NCBI GenBank assembly: GCA_905160935.1
Contig: CAJHZI010000478.1
Location: 3,195,001-3,259,000 of the forward strand
DNA: 64,000 nucleotides
Origin: Enchytraeus crypticus
Taxonomy: Eukaryota > Annelida > Clitellata > Enchytraeida > Enchytraeidae
Direction: 5' to 3'
The translations under genes were made by a program, and so were the position numbers. The notes under the pieces were generated by a model. It worked only from the letters and a program-made list of their open reading frames with translations, was not told where the DNA came from and made no database searches. Positions 37,301 through 48,752 of this stretch are shown in pieces. How positions within the stretch are numbered: the stretch's first letter is position 1; the number at the start of each line of letters is the position of its first letter.

Positions 37301-39101
37301 TGGTCATATGTCGTTTATACCATATATTTCTCTTTTTGAATTGCATCGCTCTCACAACGTTTACACTGGCCATAAACTCAAAACCGGATTCACTGAAGTG
37401 TTGGCAGATTGCTAAAGTAAATGCGAGGAACAAAGTTCAGTATTTAACATGACTAGATATCGTCCTCTCAACGTTCAGACTGATTTAACGCGTGTGTAAA
37501 CATAATTTACTGTTCACTAAATGCTTTTAAATTGTAGATGTTCTATTTTCAACTACAAATTTATGCCTGGCCTATTAATTTGTCAGAATGCGCTTCAAAG
37601 TCGGCATTTGTAGCTACTATTTATTATCATCCTAGTGATGGCTTATTGGTATTGTACACAAGTCATCGCAGCTACATCGAGGTAGCAGGACAAATAATTC
37701 CGTGATGGTGTTATAGAGGTCATAACAGGAATCTTGCAGGGACCGAAATAGGCATCGAAACAGGTCCTCCATTTTGCAGATGTTTAAAGGTTCAGACATA
37801 GTTGTGCCATTTAGCACACTATCTCAGTTTAGCAAAGACATTATAGACTGAATCCTTGCTTGATTGATTGATTAATTAATTGATGAAGTAATTGATTGAA
37901 GAATTGATTTGCTGATTGATTGAACGACCAATTGAGTGTTTGATTTACTGAGTGATATATGAATTGATATATCTGTTTTAATTATGGAGTTTAGTGTTCG
38001 TGATAAATCGTGATTGCTCCTGCTAAAGTACTAGCTATTAACAAAAATTTAAACTGTACTTAGTTTAATAATATCCAGTGAGACCCCATGTTTTCACTAC
38101 AGCTTATGCGTAATGTTACTTCAACATCGAATGAAAGATTTCTAATTCAAGAAAATTTCTACATGCCTAAATGAGGATGATGATAATATTATATTTTAAT
38201 TTTGTCGAATAACATTCCGTATAATGCGCTATAATCAGTTGTTGTGAGTTAAATGGCTAACTATTATCCAGCTGCTAGTTGTTATATGAAAATCTCCTAT
38301 CTCTCTTGTAAATATGTAAAAAACTAGAGTTGTTCACATTAGCAGCTTGAATAATCTGCCGCATCATCATAATTACTTGTTGCGTTCGGCAAGTGTTGCA
38401 AACCCAATTTAGATGGAAAGCCTTTCTGTTGTAACGATCAATTTGAAATTATTTGTCGGCTTATCGTTTTAGTCATTTTGGAAAAAGCGCTACCGTTCTT
38501 AACAATGATTTATATAGGCCTAACATAAAATGGATATTTGACTATCTATTGCTATTCTACCATTGTTTACTCTTCTTATTTTGTTATGGTTTATGCGCGA
38601 TATGCAGTATAATCCATAATTGTATAAGACAATTGCTTGCGTAACTGTTGCTTTCCTTAGCACCGTTCGGTGTTAATCGTTTATTAATGCTAACTATATT
38701 GAATACATTGTAGAAGTGATTATTATTAGTAGTAGTATTGTGCCTGCAGCCGCGTGCACTCGACCGATGTACGTATCTCGAAGAAAACTTGAAGAAGCGC
38801 TTGCTGTAATTTATTATGCTGAGTTTATTATAACTGTCCTCTCATCAGTGTACTATAATTTTAAAGATTACGTTCAGTTTGTCTTTAAATGTTGTTTTTT
38901 CATTTCTGGCTATTTCATGATTTCATTTCAGCGTCCTAGGTGTAAGCAAATTGTGGTTTACTTAAGGTCAAAATTAGAAGCTTAGAAATTTTATTTAACG
39001 GCTCGTACTAATTTGAGAGTAAATCTAGCGGGTTTTACTCGCGGCACTTTTGTTTAGTTACTGAGCACAGCGAGCCATTGTCGCGATCTAACTCGCAGCT
39101 C

Positions 39102-39145
39102 GTCGCGCGTCTGTCGCGCGTCTGTCGCGCGTCTGTCGCGCGTCT
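39102..39145. repeat. GC-rich tandem repeat, 11 bp x 4
   Basis: Four perfect GTCGCGCGTCT units in otherwise AT-rich DNA, about 50 bases before the duplicated segment at 39195. Confidence 0.93.
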
Positions 39146-39194
39146 GACCTCCAAGTCAGTACCTGACAACTCAACACACAAGTTAACACAATCA

Positions 39195-39577
39195 TGCGTA
39201 AAAGTCATGAAGTCACCGTTCACGTTACGATGCTACAGCTGAAAGTCGTTTGCCGACAAAAAATGCATTGAACGTAATTATAAATACAGAAAAATTGCAA
39301 AATGTTCCTTAAATTGACATTTATTTTGATATTTACCCCGTAGAAGCTGATTATTACATACGGCAAAATGTAAAGCATTTTACCAATTCCTATCTTCTAC
39401 TAAGAAAAACACACATCGAAAACCATAATTTTGTGCATTTAAGATCTAACTGCTAGGATCGACAATACAAAAACAGCATTTGTGTGTCAACAAACTGCCT
39501 CCGGCCTTCACCTTCTAGTGTCTGTTTACTTATTTTATATTGGCCATATCGTTCAACCTTGAAAATGAATCGTCACA
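39195..39577 (+). repeat. dispersed direct duplication, copy 1 (uninterrupted)
   Basis: About 385 bp from GCGTAAAAGTCATGAAG to ATGAATCGTCAC. It matches 42291-42913 collinearly, for example TTACCCCGTAGAAGC versus TTACCCCGCAGAAGC and GTTCAACCTTGAAAATG versus GTTCAACCTTGACAATG. The function of the unit is unknown; it could be a non-autonomous element or a local duplication. Confidence 0.8.
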
Positions 39578-40659
39578 CTTTTACTAGGAATTCTTAGGTC
39601 CAAAAGAATAGTTCACTGTTATTGCAGCTTTTACACTACACAGAGCGGAGCAGAATAGTACTGAGAGCACTAAATCATAATCATAGTTTTGGATAATTTA
39701 TATCTAAAGATCCAAGGATAAAGTATTTAACAACTATTCGTCCTAATTTATCGATTGAATTCGAGCATAAACTCACAACAGCTGATATGTAAGTAGTTAC
39801 ATGTAATCAACGGTGTTAATAACTTTTTGGTTGAACCAGATGTCATTGTCAAATCAATTACCAACACAGGGAGACTTTGCTTTGGCTTTATATATTAACA
39901 TATATGAAAGTTAGCTCTCTACTAAAATATATTTAAAAATTGAAATACCTAATAGTTGTAATACCTAATATCTAATAGTTGTAAGTTATTTTACTTAATA
40001 TAGTTAAGTAAAAAGTCGAAACACTTTTCAACTTAAATACTTTCATACGTTACATTAAGTCCCACATAGAGCAACTTCATTGTTGACATATATACCTGCT
40101 AAGTTACAGTATTGATAGAAATAACCATCAGTAACAGCAATAACCAGTGCTACAACAGCATCAGCGAACAATAACAAAAACAAGTTACTGCTTAAACAAA
40201 AACAACTCCTGTGCAAACATTGTCTTGGGCATTAATAGTGACCGTAACTGAATTTCTAAGAAATATACACTTGATGGAATGCTTACGAGTAATCATTCAA
40301 ACTAGGACCCATTCATGATACTACATATTACGGATTCTATAGTTGTATTTCGAGATTGGTTGCTTACAGTAGTATTGCATTCTAAAAGAACTTCCATTCA
40401 TCGTGCCATTACTTTTCAATTTTGGGGAGCGACAGTTAGATTGGAACTGTAAGTGTAAGGGCAGATAGATGTGATTGTGCAATGATAATATAGGATAATC
40501 ACGATTTTGGTCATGATACATAGGAATTAAAATATCTTATCTGAATCACGGTTGGCACTGACTCCATGCAAGATAATATTTCAATATCGACCTACTGACT
40601 GTTCTTGTAGGAGATAAGAATTCTATTAAATTTGAGATCTTAGAAGGAATCATATTACT

Positions 40660-40722
40660 GCAGACGTCCCTGACTTCATCCTAGTATGAGTTAACGGACG
40701 TTAAACCCTTATTATTATATTG
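40660..40722 (+). mobile_element. SINE 3' domain fragment related to family A
   Basis: GACGTCCCTGACTTCATCC, then GAGTTAACGGACGTTAAACC and a TTATTATTAT tail; same architecture as 18808-18876. Confidence 0.5.
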
Positions 40723-40782
40723 TTACTAAAGCAAGACTCTATGACAATTTATTGAAGAAAAAGCCTTGCATCTATGAGATCG

Positions 40783-40940
40783 TCCATTGTCATTATCGTC
40801 ATCAACTACCCTTGAATCCCAGTTTAGCTATGGTCTAGTTTTAGAAAATTTTGTAGAAATATCTCGAGTCTTGTCGCTCACACCAAATGAATGCCCCTTT
40901 CTGACGTTGGTTTGGATCTTAGTGCTTTGTCGCATTTTAT
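40783..40940 (-). mobile_element. short retroposon, same family as 21460-21692
   Basis: A reverse copy: CATCAACTACCCTTGAATCC, then CTTTCTGACGTTGGTTTGG and ATCTTAGTGCTTTGTCGC. Confidence 0.65.
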
Positions 40941-42290
40941 GACATAATAAATAGCAAATCTAATAATGAGACTAGTTTATTATGTTATCTATTGAGCTCC
41001 TGTGATTTTTCAACCTCAATAATCTTTTTATAAATTCATAAAACTTTTGCGTTATATGGGTCAACGAGAATAGTTTGAAAGCGGACTCTTTAGTTCCTTT
41101 CATTAAAACAACATTATCCTGCACTTTGAAAGAATCAACCAAATAGTAATAATAACAAAAAATAAAAATAATAACAAACCAAACTAGAGAGTTGAGAGTC
41201 AGAAAATAATACACAGTTGCACTTTAATATAAGATATCTATTTCAATTTTCACTAATGCCTCCCTATAGTTGAAAATACTGTAACAGAATTTTAATACTG
41301 AAATTTATTTAAAGCTGACTGCTCTATTATAAATAAATCGTAAATCTATATAACTTATTTCGTGAAGTAGATCTATAATTATTGATGACAAATCTGGAAA
41401 TTGGAATCGACCAAAGGTCGACGAAATGACATTGTAAATTGTAAATGTTTCAACAGATCGTATTAGCATCTAAACGCTGATTACATTAATCTTTCGTAGT
41501 TATTGTAAACTACGAATCAATCCTCGGGTTAGTAAAGGCTCGAGTTCAAGACCTTGTCGTTGGACGATTTATAAAATAATTATAACAGTAAGTGGAGTGA
41601 AGCATAGTAAATTGCTCAAGTTCACATTCCAGTTGCGTTAGTGTATAACTTAATGCTATGACTACGACATATTTGCCTAGTTATGATTATGCAAAGCTAG
41701 TAATTTTGTCCTTTCTGGGTTCGTTTAGCTTCAGAATCACACACCGAGAAAGGCATACGTTTAAAAAATGACTAATACCGAGGAAGGAAGTAACGTGTTT
41801 CACAAGATACATAGTTATTAGAATAAGCTCAAGGTCGCTATTAAGGTATAACAAAGACAAAACCTGTGAATAGCAAAAGTCTAGGATGCAAGTTATAGCT
41901 CAGCCAGTTTTCGTTGGTCATTCAGGTATTTTAACCATAATTACATGTTAAAGAATAACGTGGAATAATGTGCAATGAACTATTAGATCATAGTTCATTC
42001 CCGACCCCATTTAAATTGAGATTCAAGGTTGCTGAAAATATTGGTCAATAACGATATTGTGCTGAAAATATTGGTTTGACAAATATTAAATTACAACAAT
42101 TTAAAGACAAATGGCCACGCAATACTGTCACATATGTAGCCCATACATGTATGTAGGGGCCCAAATAAACTTTTTCAATGTTCTGCTATAGCTACTAGCT
42201 ATCTCACAGTCCCGGCATCTGATGAATGAGTTATATTTAGCTTTACAAGTCTTATCATTTCCTGACCCAACCGTTTAGCCTGAGAATCCT

Positions 42291-42913
42291 GCGTAAAAGT
42301 TAAAAGTCACGGTTCATGTGACGACATTACAGCTGATAGTCGCTTGTTGACAAACATTGCATTGAACACAATTTACAGATAAAATATATAATGTTCCTTC
42401 AACTAACATTTGTATTGGTTTTTACCCCGCAGAAGCAGATGATTACATACGGCTTCAAAGCATTTTACCATTTCCTATCGTCTAGTAAGAAACGCATTGA
42501 AAATGATTATTTTGTGCCTTTAAGATCAAACTGCTAGGATTGACAGTACAAATAATAATAGCACACATTACAGTGAAATGATCAACTATGTTGAGATCTA
42601 TCACTTTTAATATCATATGTTAAATCCGCTAGTCAATTTAGACCACTTTCCGTGTAGCCAGTCCAGTGAATGTCCCGAGATTTTACTCTCAGATCAGCGC
42701 GACTGAGATTCGAACCCACGAGAGTTCAATTCACCTCAGTATCTGTCATTTAAAACTTCATGCTGCTATCTACACCTCTAACCATTGCGATATTGAAACA
42801 TTTCAAATACAGCATTTGTGTGTCAACAAACTGCGTCTGGCCTTCACTTTCTAGTGACTGTTTACTAATTTCTTATTGGCTATATCGTTCAACCTTGACA
42901 ATGAATCGTCATA
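42291..42913 (+). repeat. dispersed direct duplication, copy 2 (split by SINE)
   Basis: The same unit as 39195-39577, about 3.1 kb away, interrupted at 42555-42803 by a family B SINE. The order of events is therefore duplication (or transposition), then SINE insertion. Confidence 0.8.
42555..42803 (-). mobile_element. tRNA-derived SINE, family B, with target duplication
   Basis: A reverse full copy: TAGTCAATTTAGACC, CCAGTCCAGTGAATG, GATTCGAACCCACGAG (box B complement) and CACCTCAGTATCTGTC. It is flanked by CAAATA on both sides (42549-42554 and 42804-42809) and splits a duplicated segment that is unbroken at 39195-39576, so the insertion site is directly visible. Confidence 0.85.
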
Positions 42914-43588
42914 GTTTTTGGAGGAATAGGAAAACCATAACAGCAGAAATCGCTTCAAAAGCAACCACAATAAAAGTGACGAAAGATAATAGTTTGGAGT
43001 GCGAAAGTTGACGGTTAATATAATCGTTAACTCGAAATGAAATTTTAACGATTAAAGCGGTTTTAACGATTAATAAGTGATAATTTTGTTTTCTTAAGTG
43101 ACATAATCGAAAGCAATTTTCGGGCCTTTAACCTTTATTAGGCCATGGAAAAGAAATGTACAATTTTTGGTATTTTTACATTGGTTTTGCTATGGAAAAA
43201 ATATTATATAATTCTTTTTTTGTGTAGGTTCAGCCAAATTTTTTATTTTTGGAAAAAGTGGGTGTTCCTATATGGGTGACTTGGCTCTTTAGAAGCACTG
43301 TGGTTGATAAATTTCTATGCAAACTTTGAGACAACTAAAAACAAATAATTTATCAAATTTAATGAGTTATCTTTTATTTTTTTAAGTAATGCTTTTAATA
43401 AGTAGATACAACCTATGTGGCCTTAAATTTCGGAAATAAATCTATCAAATATTGTAATAATGTTATATGATCCCACGAAAATTCCAGTTTATATATGCAC
43501 ATTCATGGTAATAGGCCTAACGAACAGCATACAATTACAATATCACAACTACAGTAGAGCATAATCTGAGTCAAGACTTTGGGAAGTT

Positions 43589-44265
43589 TCATTTATTACA
43601 ATGGCTGACTAGGTCACATTTTATCTTCAACGCCAGTTGGTGCCGCTTAACAACTACCGAAGCCGCTGATCTAATTGGAAAAGGCTGAGAGTGATAGTCT
43701 CGGAAAGATGACTTTCCCTTATCACAGTGCAAGGGTACCTTACATTTCACACAACTTAGTCTTGTGTTCAGCTTACATGCTACACAGTGTCCCTGCTTTA
43801 CACTCATCCTCTCATGCCGTCAAACCTTACTTCCAGTGGAAGTTCAACCACATGTCCACCGCCAATATCCCTTCTAACAGATTCAACTGATTTCAGAAGA
43901 CTTAGAGTAACTTGTCGTCTAAATTGCAGATGGGTAATCTTGTTGATGTGGCAATGAACCCTCCAAGCAGCAACTATAGCTTCAATTGAGAATGTTAAAA
44001 GAAGCCACCACCATATCTTTCCTCGGATAAGAGGATGATATGATGAAAACATTCTATCTAAGAGGTCGACGCCTCCCATTCCCTCATTGTATTTTCGAAT
44101 ACAGTACGGTTGCTGAAATGAGATATTAGAGTTCCGTTTTACACGCCTGGTGGCATTTTGCAATGGCTGATGAGTTTCACAGTTGCTGGCAACATTGATT
44201 ACTGAGTTACCGTACCAATTGACAATGAATACATCTCCATCACTTCTAAAATCAAAGCTACCATT
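43589..44265 (-). pseudogene. piggyBac transposase remnant (C-terminal catalytic part and zinc ribbon)
   Basis: Reading the minus strand from about 44265 there is an uninterrupted frame to 43804 with G-D-V-F-I-V-N-W-Y, K-Y-N-E-G-M-G-G-V-D-L-L-D and R-G-K-I-W-W-W; Y-N-x-x-M-G-G-V-D-x-x-D is the signature of the DDE_Tnp_1_7 family and includes its last catalytic Asp. A stop and frame change at about 43805 separate this from a cysteine-rich C-terminus (G-H-C-V-A-C...S-C-V-K-C-K-V-P-L-H-C) ending at 43589, the zinc-ribbon usual at the end of piggyBac transposases. A second frame break lies near 44270 and the N-terminal half is absent. The copy cannot encode an active enzyme. Confidence 0.85.
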
Positions 44266-44308
44266 ATCATTTTCTTCATGTCCTTACCCGTCATCAATTT
44301 CGCGCTTG

Positions 44309-44323
44309 CCCCCCCCCCCCCCC
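44309..44323. repeat. poly(C) run of 15
   Basis: A homopolymer run lies inside the piggyBac remnant just upstream of the surviving transposase frame. Such runs are prone to length error in sequencing and replication. Confidence 0.9.
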
Positions 44324-45409
44324 TCCTGTTCTCTTATCTCTGATAGTTCTTGTTACTTTACAGCCTTCATACGAGAGACTATTCATAGGGTTGTAGCTAG
44401 CGAAGTTATAAAACTACAGATAGTGGAATTCGGGCTTTGAGTTTTTGGCTAAATCCGAATTTATCGTCTGTTTCACATCCCGGAGGTTATATCGCCGACG
44501 TGTCAAGCATGGAGTCAACTATAGTACACCTCTACAACAGCCGGATAATTCGACTCTATCAAATGTGAATTAGAAACAGAAGAACAACATTGTAAACATA
44601 CAAGTTACTAAATATAATGTAACCAAGTGGCCAAGTCACCCATATGGGAACATGTTAAGAAAAACTTGATTTTATGAAAATCCTTAAAAATAAAAAATAT
44701 TTGTATATATTAGATATTATTTGTATACATATCGATAACATTATTCTGCCAAAGTTAAGCATATTTTTTATTTCGTATATTTGTAATTAATCAGTAAAAT
44801 AAGGTACCCTATAGCTGAATATTAATGTCAACTTTAAGCAAGCTTGTGTGAACGATATTAGGGAGAATTGTAAATTTAAACACATTCCAGGTTCTACAGA
44901 CAGTTCTCTGTCTAATAATTAGGAATTTTAAGTGCTAGAATTTTGAAATGATTAAAACTTTCAACAAAATCCGTTTATTTCCCATATGGGTGACTTGGCA
45001 AGAAAAAGGATAAAAAGGTAAACAACCTACAGGCTACAGCAAGTTACAAAATGTTGAACACGTTATACATGTATATATAAAGTCGATTCTGATCATGTAT
45101 CTCATTAATTTTTAGTTAATTAGTTAAGTAATTAATTTAGTTAAGTAATTAATTAATTTTGGTTTAAATTGCGTTACGACTTTTGAGTTTACTTAAGTTT
45201 AATCAACTAGAAGCTTTTTCTGTGCGATTTTCAGCAAATCATTCGCTCATCACGGAACGAAGACACAGCAATATAGTTACAAAATTTGTGGAAAATAAAC
45301 TAAAATTAACTTTTAATTAATCATTATTGGTTAGGGTGAGTCATGACTAAGATTTGAAATAGGACTAGGGTTAGGGCAGAAGAGATTAAATATCGTTAAC
45401 TTTACTCGT

Positions 45410-45668
45410 ATATAATGACCAGTAAGACTGATTTCATATCCCATATAATAACCAGTAAGACTGACCTCATATCCTATATAAGGAACAGTCAGACTGACCT
45501 CATATCCTATATACTGACCAGTCAGACTGACCTCATATCCCATATAATGACCAGTCAGAGTGACCTCATATTCTATATAGTGACCAGTCAGAGTGACCTC
45601 ACATTCTATAAAATGACCAGTTAGATGACCACATATCCTATATAGTGACCAGTCAGATTAACCTCATA
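45410..45668. repeat. tandem repeat, ~32 bp unit, about 8 copies
   Basis: The unit reads TATAATGACCAGTCAGACTG then ACCTCATATCC(C/T)A, with scattered substitutions. Both strands are open for ~70 codons because the unit lacks stops in one frame each way. It lies 0.4 kb from the piggyBac remnant. Confidence 0.92.
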
Positions 45669-47988
45669 GCGTGTATATAAGTGTAGAGCTCTATTATGGA
45701 GCGAGCGCCCCGGAATATTTGGATCCTTTGTAAAACATACTATACTTGCAACACAAGCAGCTTGACGCTATAAAAAAGCATTATGATATTACATGTAAAC
45801 TGGTATGTCACAATTATGACAGTATCGTCGGAAGTTTCTAAAACACGTGTAGGCAAATATAAATCCCCATTGCCTTTTTCAACTAGTGTTTAATCGCCTA
45901 TAAAAACATGTGTAATTTACGGTTGATCACTTCTGGATTGCCCCGAGTACAATAATTAAAATGTACATTATAGGTCAAGCAAAAAATGTGGCAGGTATAA
46001 TCGAATTCTTACGTAATGAAACATTGAACGAAACTATTATTTCAGTGAACTGTTTCTAAATAGACTATACTAGATTATATATTTCTGCGACTATTTTTGG
46101 GTTAGAATACTACTATATAAAGTTACATTACTATTAAATAAAGTTCTATTCAACTTAAAGAATGTCGAGAATTATTAAAAGAAAGACAAGAAAGTCATTG
46201 TTTTAGCTATTATTTGAAACAAGTTAGCTTATTCTGAGAGACATGACTACGGCTAGTTCAAATTTCGTGCCCGAAATCAACGGACGAGATTGCAAGATCA
46301 TGCTGTATTTTTCAGTAGCTTACTCCGATACAGACATTCCTGACATCACAGGCAAGTAGAGAAACAAACGTTAACTTTTTATTTGATGCATTATTTCACA
46401 AAAGCCATATTAATGATACGAAGCTTTATTGACAATAGAAAACTAGTTGACTAACACTACTCGTGACTAATAAAATTAATACTGCAGTCAACATCAAATA
46501 CAGATCATTATGTAAGCTCGAATAACTGAATATCCATATTTCAGCTGGCAAGAATTTTAAGAGATTCACGTCGATTTTAGGATTTCGAATTTCTAAATTA
46601 TTTTCGAGCGAACTAATTGTATTTATCTAATATAATTTATACTAATTCTATTTATATTTATAATTAATAATAATTATATATAAGCAGATTTGTGATACAC
46701 AAGCTTCAGCGTCGAAGGTCAACAAGCACTACTTACAAATAGCAGAACTTAATTTTGATTTGAAAAATATTAACTATTTTTGGCTTTATGTACCTGCCGC
46801 GATGATTTTTAAAAATTATAAAAGTAACAGCAAATAAAAGGTTTGCCAGTAAACAAATTTATCCATGATGATCAATAGAATGAGAATTATTCGATTAATT
46901 GGAAGGCAGTATTCAACTCTGGATGGACATAAATCAAGCATAGGAGCACAAATTAGCAAACAATATATCCGACATAATCAGAAAATATAAAATTACGTTT
47001 CTGGAGAAATCGCATTTCTGGAATGAAGTTGTGGACTTTTTCAAACTATATCATGTAAATTTCAGATCGTCTGTGATAGATGCATACTTTGACAGGTAAG
47101 TAGTGGGCCTTGCACGTCAAGAGAATACTGGCTTATAGTGATCGGGTTAGCTTATCTCGTCTCAGATTATCTAGAGAATTAAATTCTTCGCTGGTTAATC
47201 AATGGCATCGTTAAACTGGGCCATGATTATTGATTTTAATTACATTTAACTTTGGGACAATGAATGTTTTCAACATGGAATGAAATGATGTCTATATACG
47301 TACAAGTGCGCGAACATACTGTATATCTTAATATGGATTTAGAATCGAAAGCATACAAAAGGCACAAAAGAAATACTAAAAATGTCAGTCAAATTGTTCT
47401 GAATGCAGCAGGCGAACAGCTTCTTCATCCTAAGTGGTAACTGATCGCCGTTCAGAGCCAGTGGTCTGGAGTTTAATCCTCAGTTAGGAACTTAGACTGG
47501 CACGCTTCTCCTCTTGTATAACTGCAATATATAATTAATAACTCAATGAGTCATAATTCAATCCATCGCTGAATGAATCAACTAATCGATCAATTGAATC
47601 GCAATATTTACCGGACTACTAAGGATTGTAACTTGTTATACGTTGCTACAGCACAAAAATAAATTCAAATTAATAATTTCAGCATTGCGATCTGCTATGT
47701 GAAGAATCAACTTTAAAAATAGAGTATAAACGAATCATGCCAATCGTCGCACTTGCCTCTTGATCTTTATTCGTGGACCGGACATACATGTAGACACTGA
47801 TGGAAATAAAGCAGATAGATGATGGTGACATGTTGGCTGCAAGTGAAATGAATGAAGCCAAATCGAAAGTAAAATGAATGAAATATGCACAACTAGATAC
47901 TGGATGGCAGTTGCTCGAAACTTGAACGATAAATAAATAAGAAGTAAATTATGCAAGTAAAATGTTAGTAAATGACATCTTTTTAGCG
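45669..47988. other. no gene recognised
   Basis: AT-rich. A third thymosin repeat was looked for here on the minus strand and not found. Confidence 0.5.
46320..46378 (+). mobile_element. SINE 3' domain fragment related to family A
   Basis: CATTCCTGACATCACAGG, then GAAACAAACGTTAAC; a weaker match to the same 3' domain. Confidence 0.35.
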
Positions 47989-48122
47989 TGCCGTTAATCC
48001 GTATTCGGGGTCGAAACGGAGGGGTCTAGATATGAAAAGGTGCGTGCGACCGTCGTACGACCGTCGGATTGGCATGACAATGCCCTCTCCACTGCGTCAC
48101 GGCAGTGCCATACAAGTCACGC
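47989..48122 (-). mobile_element. possible third tRNA-related SINE
   Basis: On the minus strand GCCGTGACGCAGTGGAGAGG resembles a tRNA 5' end with box A, and GTTTCGACCCC, ~80 bases later, resembles box B; the ends GCCGT and ACGGC could pair. The spacing is too long for a standard tRNA and the T stem does not fold. Contains the palindromic stretch CGACCGTCGTACGACCGTCG. Confidence 0.3.
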
Positions 48123-48650
48123 GTTAGTAAAATCTTTAAAAACAATTTAGACTTTAACTAATTAAATGTGTAGTTCTTTAAATTAACTATAGCTATGCAA
48201 TGATAAACTGCGCATGTATAGTTCAAATGAAGTACAACTCTGCTATTGATCTGCGTATCTAAAAACTAAGCGATATTACTCAGTATTATACTAATTTTCA
48301 TGAAATACAAGCGAAAAAGCCGCAGTGTTTGAAAGTTCATAGAAAATTATTATTATCGTTTTTTGCCGCCTTCCTCTTTCATTGCTGATGTCAAAGGCAT
48401 ATTTTATTGCCCTTAAGTGCATCATTCTTGAAATCGTGTTAAGTTGCAATTTCAAAATAGCACCGTTAAGTACCAAATACTAAAGCAAACAAACAAAAAT
48501 TAAGTTTAGCAGCAAAAGTATAAATTAACATGGAAGTATAAATGTTCAGCAACCTGTACACAACACGGGTAAATAATAAGAATAAGCAAGAAAGTAAAAT
48601 AAAAGGAATTAAATGTAGTATATTCAAGTAGAGAAAACTTCAACTGTTAC

Positions 48651-48752
48651 CTTCTTTTGAAGGCAAAGTGTTTTTCTCCTCCGTCTCAGCTTTTTTCAGC
48701 TTCGACTTATCAAACTCCGCAATATTCTGAATCGTCTTCTCCTGACTAATTA
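48651..48752 (-). CDS. beta-thymosin (Ciboulot-like), repeat 2 exon
   Basis: The acceptor ATTTGCAG ends at 48753 and the donor GTAACAG follows 48651. The exon is 102 bases and begins and ends in phase 1, so it can be skipped or duplicated without breaking the frame. It reads (V)-I-S-Q-E-K-T-I-Q-N-I then A-E-F-D-K-S-K-L-K-K-A-E-T and E-E-K-N-T-L-P-S-K-E, a complete second actin-binding repeat. The intron to repeat 1 is 1.4 kb and interrupts the same codon position of each repeat. If the donor were not used, the frame would stop after G-N-S, so a short two-repeat protein is an alternative. A further 3' exon was searched for by eye between 32.7 and 48.6 kb and not found. Confidence 0.92.

Larger units (their letters stand above)
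43128..45022 (-). mobile_element. piggyBac-family element, internally deleted
   Basis: A ~1.9 kb region holds the C-terminal part of a piggyBac transposase on the minus strand. A TTAA (the piggyBac target) sits at 43128-43131 followed by CCTTTATTAGG; the other end, read inward on the minus strand from about 45018, begins CCTTTTTATCC next to a TAAA rather than a perfect TTAA. A 19-base motif containing ATGGGTGACTTGGC occurs at 43268-43286 and 44983-45001 in one orientation and at 44629-44649 in the other, as expected for subterminal repeats. A full element needs about 1.7 kb of coding sequence; less than half remains. Ends are tentative. Confidence 0.6.

Noticed and set aside
38716-38985. 89-codon plus-strand frame with hydrophobic stretches
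   Set aside because: No recognisable motif, no splice context, and composition as expected from AT-rich DNA.
45331-45624. Paired ~70-codon frames on both strands with regular repeats
   Set aside because: Products of the 32 bp tandem repeat.
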